A stretch of DNA of 11,643 nucleotides, from assembly GCA_027034965.1 (NCBI GenBank), contig JALVWL010000110.1, forward strand, positions 1 through 11,643. Direction: 5' to 3'. Position numbers and translations under genes: made by a program. Every line of letters begins with the position of its first letter. The stretch's first letter is position 1. This document shows, one piece after another, positions 6,533-11,643 of this stretch. Origin of the DNA: Candidatus Omnitrophota bacterium. GTDB lineage: Bacteria > Omnitrophota > Gorgyraeia > S143-82. The notes below the pieces were generated by a model that worked only from the letters and a program-made list of their open reading frames with translations, ran no database searches and was not told the origin of the DNA.

Positions 6533-7739
6533 TCTGGATAAGGTCCTAGAAGAATTAGGGGGATCCGCGGCCCTTGATAGGGATCTTATCTATATTAGTG
6601 CCAGGGGAATGCGAGTGCGTTTTGCAGGCAGGGGGGTCAAAATAAGCAGGGGCCATGTCGATAAGATAAATTCCCTGGGTGTGGATTATGTATTCCTTAG
6701 GGATCCTTTGTGCGATAGAGATATAAACTTGATTATAGATGAAGACCTGAGGGTGGCCCTGTCTGTGTTGTTAAACGATTTCTTGACGCGCTGTGGAGTA
6801 GTTATGGACATATATATCTCTGAAAGGAAATCGTCTTCCCTAGACTATTCTTTCAGGGATTACTGGAATAGGTATTCAAATTTTAGGTTCGATTTACTGC
6901 ATAAGTACAAAAAAAACATCCAGGATCTGGTCTATGTCATAAGGTCTAACTATTCTCATCGTAAGATATCCCCAATGCCCTTGTTTTATAATGACCATAC
7001 ATACCGTATTGCCCATCCTATAAATGTTGCTATAATTGCAGGAATTATCGCCCTTCACTATGGTGAGTTTAATGCAGAGAGGATTACTCATTTAATTGCA
7101 GGAGGGCTTTTGCAGGATGTAGGCTTTGTCGATATGGCATGGGAACGGACAGGGGATGTAGGAGATAATTTGTTTTTTAAGCATTCGCGGATTGGGTGTA
7201 TGATAATAAATGAAACCGAGACATTGAGCCCTCAAATGGGCATAATTGCACTGGAACACCATCGCTATATGAATAATACCGGTTATCCGGAGGATATACC
7301 TGAGAAGGATTTCTATGGTTATCCAAGGGTGATGCACCTTTACAGCAGAATCGTTTCTGTAGCAGAGACCTTTGATGTGTTGAGGGGTATATATCATCCT
7401 GATAAGGTAATAGATGCTATGATGGAGTTAAGCGATAGTCTGTTCGAGGAAAAGGCAGTTGAGCTTTTGAATAGACACATTTCTAAGTTTTATCTCGGAG
7501 AGATGGTTAGGTTATCTGATGGTCATAGAGGAATTGTTGTTAGTGGGCCGAAGCCCATAGATGAATATGAGGTTATTATAATAGGAAGAGGAACTGAGCG
7601 TTACGAAAAGGGTGAGGCAAAAAGGGTGAAGGCCAAAGACATCTTTCCTGAATGTTTGGATCGGCATCTCTTCGATAAAAAGTTAAGGCCTTTGATAAGT
7701 GAGGAGTTGTTAAATAAACTAGAGGGGGCGCAGATATGA
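6510..7739 (+). CDS. HD-GYP-like protein with degenerate catalytic site
   Basis: The predicted protein has 409 aa. An N-terminal module (about 1-70; ARGMRVRF, RGVKISRGHVDKINSLGVD) resembles short domains that precede HD-GYP domains. The HD-GYP-like domain spans about 150-330. HD-GYP enzymes hydrolyse c-di-GMP using a metal centre. Retained here are His169, His225, His250-His251 and GYP (258-260). The HDxGK motif instead reads Q202-D203-V-G-F206, and the later DxFD Asp is Glu286 (AETFD). Losing the central His and Lys predicts poor or no hydrolysis, so it may sense c-di-GMP or act as a scaffold. A C-terminal beta-rich part (about 335-375; LGEMVRLSDGHRGIV) is common in HD-GYP proteins. AGGA at 6500-6503 is the ribosome binding site. 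It ends in ATGA overlap with the next gene. The fold is fairly certain; inactivity is inferred. Confidence 0.85.
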   Translation: MRVVPIDNLDKVLEELGGSAALDRDLIYISARGMRVRFAGRGVKISRGHVDKINSLGVDYVFLRDPLCDRDINLIIDEDLRVALSVLLNDFLTRCGVVMDIYISERKSSSLDYSFRDYWNRYSNFRFDLLHKYKKNIQDLVYVIRSNYSHRKISPMPLFYNDHTYRIAHPINVAIIAGIIALHYGEFNAERITHLIAGGLLQDVGFVDMAWERTGDVGDNLFFKHSRIGCMIINETETLSPQMGIIALEHHRYMNNTGYPEDIPEKDFYGYPRVMHLYSRIVSVAETFDVLRGIYHPDKVIDAMMELSDSLFEEKAVELLNRHISKFYLGEMVRLSDGHRGIVVSGPKPIDEYEVIIIGRGTERYEKGEAKRVKAKDIFPECLDRHLFDKKLRPLISEELLNKLEGAQI

Positions 7740-9181
7740 GAAAGATGGGTGGAAAGACGATTCTTTTTGTCTTATTGTTTTTGTTCTCTATGGGGGCAGT
7801 GGCATTGGCAGAAACAGATTCTGACCTCTGGAAACAACTAGTTGATAAGGCCACTACTTTATATAGGCAGGGCGAGGATGCTAAGGATAAAGGAGACCTT
7901 TTAAAGGCCTATTTTCTCCTCTCCGAGGCCTCTTTTATGTTCCCCAAGGATAAGGCCCTTCAGGCCAAGCTGGAGAATCTGAAGCTAAAGATAGAGGCAA
8001 AACTCTCATCTGGCGATTGTGACCAAGGCTTTTTGTTGGATAAACTCCAGGCAGCAGAAAAGGAATTGCTAGACCTGAAGAAACGATTAGTCCAGGACAA
8101 AGAAGAGCTTCAGGCTTATTATGATCAAAAGCTGGAACAATTGAAAAAGTCTTATGAGGACAAGATAGAGATATTGGATGAAAAATATAAGTTTGAGTTG
8201 GAGAAGCAACAGGCAGAGTACCAGAAATTGCTGGAAGATAAACAAAAGGAATACAGGGATCGTCTGGGTGAGTATAAAGACAAGGTTAAGGCGGCTATTG
8301 TCTCTCTCCAGCAAGGTCTGCAAAGTAAGGATGAAGAGATTGCTAAAAAAGATGAAAAGATAAAAGAATTATTAAAAAGCTACTCTTCTCTGGAGGATTT
8401 GATGGATCGTAAGTACAAGGCACAGATAATGGCCTTGAATGAGAAGGTAAGTGCCTATGAGAAGAGGATAGCCTCCCTTGAAGACAGGGTGCGAACGCAG
8501 AAGCGTTACAATGATTCTCTTGAAAAGGCACTAGCAGATAAAAAGGCAGAGGTGGAAAAATTGAAAGTTAGTCTGAAGGATGCCAATGATAGGATATCTC
8601 TATTAAAACAGGAGAGCAAGGAGAGTTCCATCTCCTCTGAGAAAAAATACCAGGACTGTCTGGCCAAGATAGTAGATGCCAAGGGAAAGATAAAGACATT
8701 GAATCAGGAGATAGAGAAATTAAAGATGGATAAAGAGAACATTATGGCCAAATTTGATGTGAACAACAATAAGGTAATGGAACAACAAGAGATGTTGCAG
8801 GATTTGCAAGAACGCCTAAAAGAGAGGGATATCATTATTCGAAATTTGAAAGATAAGATAAATGGCCTCAAACGAAAATTATTTGTCCTGGAACATGAGA
8901 AAAAGACAGGCGGTTTTGCTTCCAGTACCAAGGAGAAGAGTTTTCACGCTGGGCTCTTCTCCCGTTCAGGCAAGCAGGAGACAAAACCGGAAGCAAAAGC
9001 ATCTGTGTCTTCTACAAAGGATCTATCAGCAGATGAATTATTTGAGAAAGCAATGGAGTTGATAGATGAACAGGAGTATGAAATGGCCAGGGATTTGTTA
9101 AAGCAAGTTCTGGAGAAGCAACCAGACAACACAGTTGCCAGGTATATGCTGGATAGTGTGAATCTATTGCTGGAGGACTGA
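7736..9181 (+). CDS. Exported long coiled-coil protein with TPR-like ends
   Basis: The predicted protein has 481 aa. A clear signal peptide is present: basic MRKMGGK, a hydrophobic core, and likely cleavage after VALA at residue 25. Next is a TPR-like helical region (about 30-88; GDLLKAYFLLSEASFMFPKDK), then a long Lys/Glu-rich coiled coil (about 100-390). A Ser/Lys/Thr linker follows, and finally a TPR-like unit (about 431-481; ELFEKAMELIDEQEYEMARDLLKQVLEKQPDN). It should lie outside the cytoplasmic membrane, perhaps as a rod or scaffold. AGAGGGGG at 7721-7728 is the ribosome binding site for ATG 7736, which overlaps the previous stop as ATGA. It was not recognised as a named family; coiled coils make homology searches misleading. 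Location in this operon hints at an envelope role in motility or signalling, which is unproven. Confidence 0.8.
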   Translation: MRKMGGKTILFVLLFLFSMGAVALAETDSDLWKQLVDKATTLYRQGEDAKDKGDLLKAYFLLSEASFMFPKDKALQAKLENLKLKIEAKLSSGDCDQGFLLDKLQAAEKELLDLKKRLVQDKEELQAYYDQKLEQLKKSYEDKIEILDEKYKFELEKQQAEYQKLLEDKQKEYRDRLGEYKDKVKAAIVSLQQGLQSKDEEIAKKDEKIKELLKSYSSLEDLMDRKYKAQIMALNEKVSAYEKRIASLEDRVRTQKRYNDSLEKALADKKAEVEKLKVSLKDANDRISLLKQESKESSISSEKKYQDCLAKIVDAKGKIKTLNQEIEKLKMDKENIMAKFDVNNNKVMEQQEMLQDLQERLKERDIIIRNLKDKINGLKRKLFVLEHEKKTGGFASSTKEKSFHAGLFSRSGKQETKPEAKASVSSTKDLSADELFEKAMELIDEQEYEMARDLLKQVLEKQPDNTVARYMLDSVNLLLED

Positions 9182-9182
9182 T

Positions 9183-10028
9183 ATGAAATCGATTGTAGAC
9201 CGTATTAATTCCATGAGTGATATCCCGCCTTTACCTGATTCGGTAAATGGGGTAATAAAGGCGATAAGGGACCCCAAGGTATCAGCACGCGATATTACAG
9301 GGATGATTGCCAATGATGTTGCCATCAGTTCGAAGATATTGAAGGTAGTTAATTCGGCCTATTATGGGTTTAAGGGCAATATTAGTTCCATTACCCATGC
9401 AATTGTTATCCTGGGTTTTAATGTTTTGAAGAGCCTTGTAATGAGTTTTTCTGTTTATGGGCTGATAGAAGGATTGAATTCCAAGGGAGAATTTTCTCTT
9501 CGGGACTTTTGGTATCACTCAGTGGGGGTTGCGTGTGCGTCTAAGGTCTTGTCTGAAGCTTTGGGGTTCAAAAATGGAGAGGAATTTTTTACTCTGGGTC
9601 TTCTCCATGATGCAGGGAAGCTGGTCTTATATCGACTTGAGCCAGAACTTTTTTTGCATATAGTCTCTAGGGCAAAGGCAGAGGGGCGTACTTTTTTTGA
9701 AGTAGAAAGAGAGGAAATAGATATCCCTCATCCAGATATTGCCGGTATGCTCTTTGAGGCCTGGCAGATGCCCGATAATATAGTAGAGGCTGCGGCATTA
9801 CACCATGACATAGATGTTGTAGAAAACAAAAGGCATGTAGCTATTGTAATGTTAGCCGATACCCTAATCAAGGAAATGGGGATCGGGAATGCAGGGGATG
9901 ATAATAAGGTAGTCCATTCTCAGCAACTAGTAGAACTTTTGCTAGAGGATAGAAATTTGGATGAGATAAAGGATATGATTAGGGAAGAGATACAGCGCGC
10001 AGAGGTCTTTATGCAGCTCATGGGTTGA
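9183..10028 (+). CDS. HDOD domain signalling protein
   Basis: The predicted protein is 281 aa and almost entirely one HDOD domain (about 10-210), a relative of HD hydrolase folds found in bacterial signalling and motility regulation. Diagnostic stretches are IPPLPDSVNGVIKAIRDP, the helix VAISSKILKVVNSAYYG, and SSITHAIVILGFNVLKSLVM. Unlike many HDOD proteins it keeps an HD-type motif, H142-D143-AGK146, and also ALHHDID later. Whether it hydrolyses anything is unknown. No GGDEF, EAL or receiver domain is attached. The start is well supported by GGAGG (9172-9176) 6 nt before ATG 9183, only 1 nt after the previous stop. The C-terminal tail (about 245-281) is acidic and helical. HDOD genes often sit in c-di-GMP or chemotaxis loci, in line with its neighbours. 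Confidence 0.9.
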   Translation: MKSIVDRINSMSDIPPLPDSVNGVIKAIRDPKVSARDITGMIANDVAISSKILKVVNSAYYGFKGNISSITHAIVILGFNVLKSLVMSFSVYGLIEGLNSKGEFSLRDFWYHSVGVACASKVLSEALGFKNGEEFFTLGLLHDAGKLVLYRLEPELFLHIVSRAKAEGRTFFEVEREEIDIPHPDIAGMLFEAWQMPDNIVEAAALHHDIDVVENKRHVAIVMLADTLIKEMGIGNAGDDNKVVHSQQLVELLLEDRNLDEIKDMIREEIQRAEVFMQLMG

Positions 10029-10053
10029 AACTAAAATCAGGGGCGAAAGGGTG

Positions 10054-11091
10054 ATGGATAAAGAGATTCTTTGGGGACTTTTAAAAGATTCTATAAGCGA
10101 AGGCGTCCTATTAACGGATTTACATCTTAATGTATTGGAACTAAATAAGAATCTGGAAATAATGTTAGAACTCGATAACTGGCAGGGGAAGCATATAAGG
10201 GATGTGTTGCCCTGGAGGGTATGTTTTGCCTTGGAAAAGGTTATCAACGATATGGAGATAAACGGTATTTGCGTTTTCCCTCAAAAGTTTAATTTTATTA
10301 CACAAAAGGGAGTGATAATCCCTCTCTTGGTTTTAGGCGAACAGGTATTTGATGAAACCCAGGAAAGGGCTGGATACCTATTTATCTTCAGAGATACCAT
10401 AGTCCAGGAAGAGATAGGGACAATGTCCTGGGCCAATGCCTTAAAGACAGCTTATCTTACGGATATTTCCAAGAATTTCTATCGGCCTTTACATAACCTA
10501 GACAAGATCCTGACGGATTTTGTCGATTATACAGTAGATTCTCTAGGAGAAGATCTTGAGACATTAAAACCTGCTTTTAAAGAGGTTGAGGCATTAAGGG
10601 CCCTTTATGATAGGCTTCTAGACCATATGCGTATTGATATGATATGCAATAAGCTTGTCCTGAGCGAGGTTTCTGTGGAAAGGTTATTCAGGGATACGGT
10701 TAATTTTCTATTGACATCAAAAGTGAGGGATAGATTGGAGATATCTTCCGCTGGAGATACGCATGTGCTTACCGATCTGTTTAAGTTAGAACAACTTTTG
10801 GTCAATTTTATTGACATATTACTGGGCAAGATTGGAAACCAAAGGATACGAGTGGACCTTATTGGAAGTGAGACAGAGGTAGAAATTAATTTTGTGATTC
10901 CTGGCGGAGTCTGGCCTGAATTACAGGCCATATTCCCTGTAGAGGAGGGTGCTGCCTGGCAAAAGAGTCTCTCTCTAGAGGAGAATTTGATAAGATATCT
11001 TCTGTCTAGATTAAAAATATCGGCAAGGCTTGACAGGGCTGGGGCAGAAGATAAAGAAATCATTAGAATCTCTGTGCCGCGTGAGTTATAA
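10054..11091 (+). CDS. PAS-containing histidine-kinase-like protein, probably kinase-dead
   Basis: The predicted protein has 345 aa from ATG 10054. GTG 10051 is an in-frame alternative, with AGGGG at 10039-10043 spaced 7 nt from the GTG and 10 nt from the ATG. Residues about 1-118 look like a PAS domain (ISEGVLLTDLHLNVLELNKNLE, then GYLFIFRDTI). A dimerisation-helix-like region follows; the H-box position reads ISKNFYRPL (about 138-146), where kinases have a form like ISHELRTPL, so the phospho-acceptor His is replaced by Lys140. An N-box-like LEQLLVNFIDILL retains one Asn (about 251), but no DxGxG ATP-lid motif is visible after it. No membrane segment is present, so it is cytosolic. It probably senses a small ligand or redox cue through PAS and signals by binding. 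It could also be a highly diverged kinase. Confidence 0.65.
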   Translation: MDKEILWGLLKDSISEGVLLTDLHLNVLELNKNLEIMLELDNWQGKHIRDVLPWRVCFALEKVINDMEINGICVFPQKFNFITQKGVIIPLLVLGEQVFDETQERAGYLFIFRDTIVQEEIGTMSWANALKTAYLTDISKNFYRPLHNLDKILTDFVDYTVDSLGEDLETLKPAFKEVEALRALYDRLLDHMRIDMICNKLVLSEVSVERLFRDTVNFLLTSKVRDRLEISSAGDTHVLTDLFKLEQLLVNFIDILLGKIGNQRIRVDLIGSETEVEINFVIPGGVWPELQAIFPVEEGAAWQKSLSLEENLIRYLLSRLKISARLDRAGAEDKEIIRISVPREL

Positions 11092-11105
11092 TTATTAATC
11101 AAGAT

Positions 11106-11112
11106 AAGGGGA
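11106..11112 (+). promoter_or_regulatory. Ribosome binding site of the CHASE2 gene
   Basis: AAGGGGA ends 6 nt before ATG 11119 and fixes the start of the final partial gene, which is open to the right edge of the window. Confidence 0.65.
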
Positions 11113-11118
11113 ACATTT

Positions 11119-11643
11119 ATGCAGAGATTTGAGATAAAGTATTATTTGATAGCAGGATTGACGGCTGTGCTTTGCTTTTATTTTTTGTTTCTTCCTGCGA
11201 AGTTTTTAATTCTAGATAATAATCTTAAGCAATTTATTTTAAAAAGGCAAAGCAATCCCTTGCAATATAATACTAAGGACCTTCTAGTTATAAATATAGA
11301 TGAAGAGACCCTCAGAAGTTACAAGGTCCAGGCACCGATTGGACGAAAGTTTCTAGCCTTGTTGTTGGCAAGGTTAAAAGAGGCAAGGTTGATAATGCTT
11401 ACCTTTCCTGTTATGGGTGCCAGTGGGACAAGTGGAGACAGTGCCCTGCTAAAGGTCCTTAAATCCCAACATAATATTGTCTTCCCAGTTAGATTTTCTG
11501 GGATAATGCCCTCTTTGACAGGTATTGTATCGGCCAATGATGTCTTCTGGCTGCCTTGGAAGGCAGTTTTGCCATTTGTTATGGTTGGTTCCGTGGATTT
11601 TTATACGGATGAGAGAGGAAGGGTTCAAGGGTTTTATCCGTTC
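11119..11643 (+). CDS. CHASE2-domain sensor protein (3' end missing)
   Basis: The reading frame runs open to the window edge, giving 175 residues. It begins MQRFEIKYYLIAG with an N-terminal membrane helix (about 9-27; LIAGLTAVLCFYFLFLP). The segment after it has CHASE2 character: LLVINIDEETLRSYKV, a conserved RKFLALLLARLKEA helix, TFPVMG, GDSALLKVLK, NIVFPVRF and VDFYTDERGRV. CHASE2 is an extracytoplasmic sensory domain, usually followed by two or three further membrane helices and an adenylate/diguanylate cyclase, kinase or phosphatase output. The output lies beyond the window and cannot be named. The gene is 27 nt after the previous stop, so it is probably the same transcript. It may supply an envelope input to the upstream signalling genes. 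Confidence 0.68.
   Translation, partial: MQRFEIKYYLIAGLTAVLCFYFLFLPAKFLILDNNLKQFILKRQSNPLQYNTKDLLVINIDEETLRSYKVQAPIGRKFLALLLARLKEARLIMLTFPVMGASGTSGDSALLKVLKSQHNIVFPVRFSGIMPSLTGIVSANDVFWLPWKAVLPFVMVGSVDFYTDERGRVQGFYPF

Noticed and set aside
8178..8363. Plus-strand 61-codon frame inside the coiled-coil gene
   Set aside because: It is out of frame within a strongly supported gene and its Arg/Lys/Ser-rich product looks like a frame shadow.
9848..9866. GCCGATAC as a sigma-28 -10 element inside the HDOD gene
   Set aside because: No TAAA-type -35 at the right spacing upstream, and it lies in mid-gene with no start after it.

Overview
The window is a stretch of a bacterial flagellar/motility locus, with every recognisable gene on the + strand and tightly packed. 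In order it holds: flhA (3' part, cut by the left edge), flhF, flhG, a YcgR-like PilZ gene, a 360-bp gap, a 63-codon membrane-protein gene, a fliA-type sigma factor, two small conserved motility-operon hypotheticals, an HD-GYP-like gene, an exported coiled-coil/TPR gene, an HDOD gene, a PAS/histidine-kinase-like gene, and the 5' part of a CHASE2 sensor gene cut by the right edge. No RNA genes, IS elements, CRISPR or phage genes were seen.

Organism: a flagellated bacterium, moderately AT-rich by eye. Arg is mostly AGG/AGA and Ile often ATA, a bias common in thermophilic or deep-branching anaerobes. The order flhA-flhF-flhG-PilZ-fliA plus two small hypotheticals resembles Firmicutes and some Nitrospirota/Desulfobacterota-like lineages. 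The sequence alone does not settle the phylum.

Layout: 1-4613 is the export/placement block. FlhA is the export gate. FlhF (SRP-type GTPase) and FlhG (MinD-type ATPase) set flagellar site and number. The PilZ protein should read c-di-GMP at the motor. 4614-4973 has no gene but holds an imperfect inverted-repeat element built partly of heptamers, then a plausible promoter. 4974-11643 is a second block led by the small membrane protein and the sigma factor. Start/stop overlaps of the ATGA type occur four times (3858, 5162, 5908, 7736), and overlaps of 38 nt (flhF/flhG) and about 20 nt (before the HD-GYP gene) also occur. This indicates two polycistronic, translationally coupled units.

How the genes may work together: the first block builds and positions the flagellum and the PilZ protein adjusts it. 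The sigma factor would switch on late flagellar genes. The downstream signalling set is unusual because two members appear to have lost catalytic residues. The HD-GYP protein has QD..F in place of HD..K, and the kinase-like protein lacks the H-box histidine and a visible DxGxG box. The HDOD protein, by contrast, keeps an HDxGK motif. The sigma factor also lacks the DWVPR-type segment after region 2.4. Together these suggest a motility-linked signalling module working through binding rather than catalysis. That is inference, not demonstrated.
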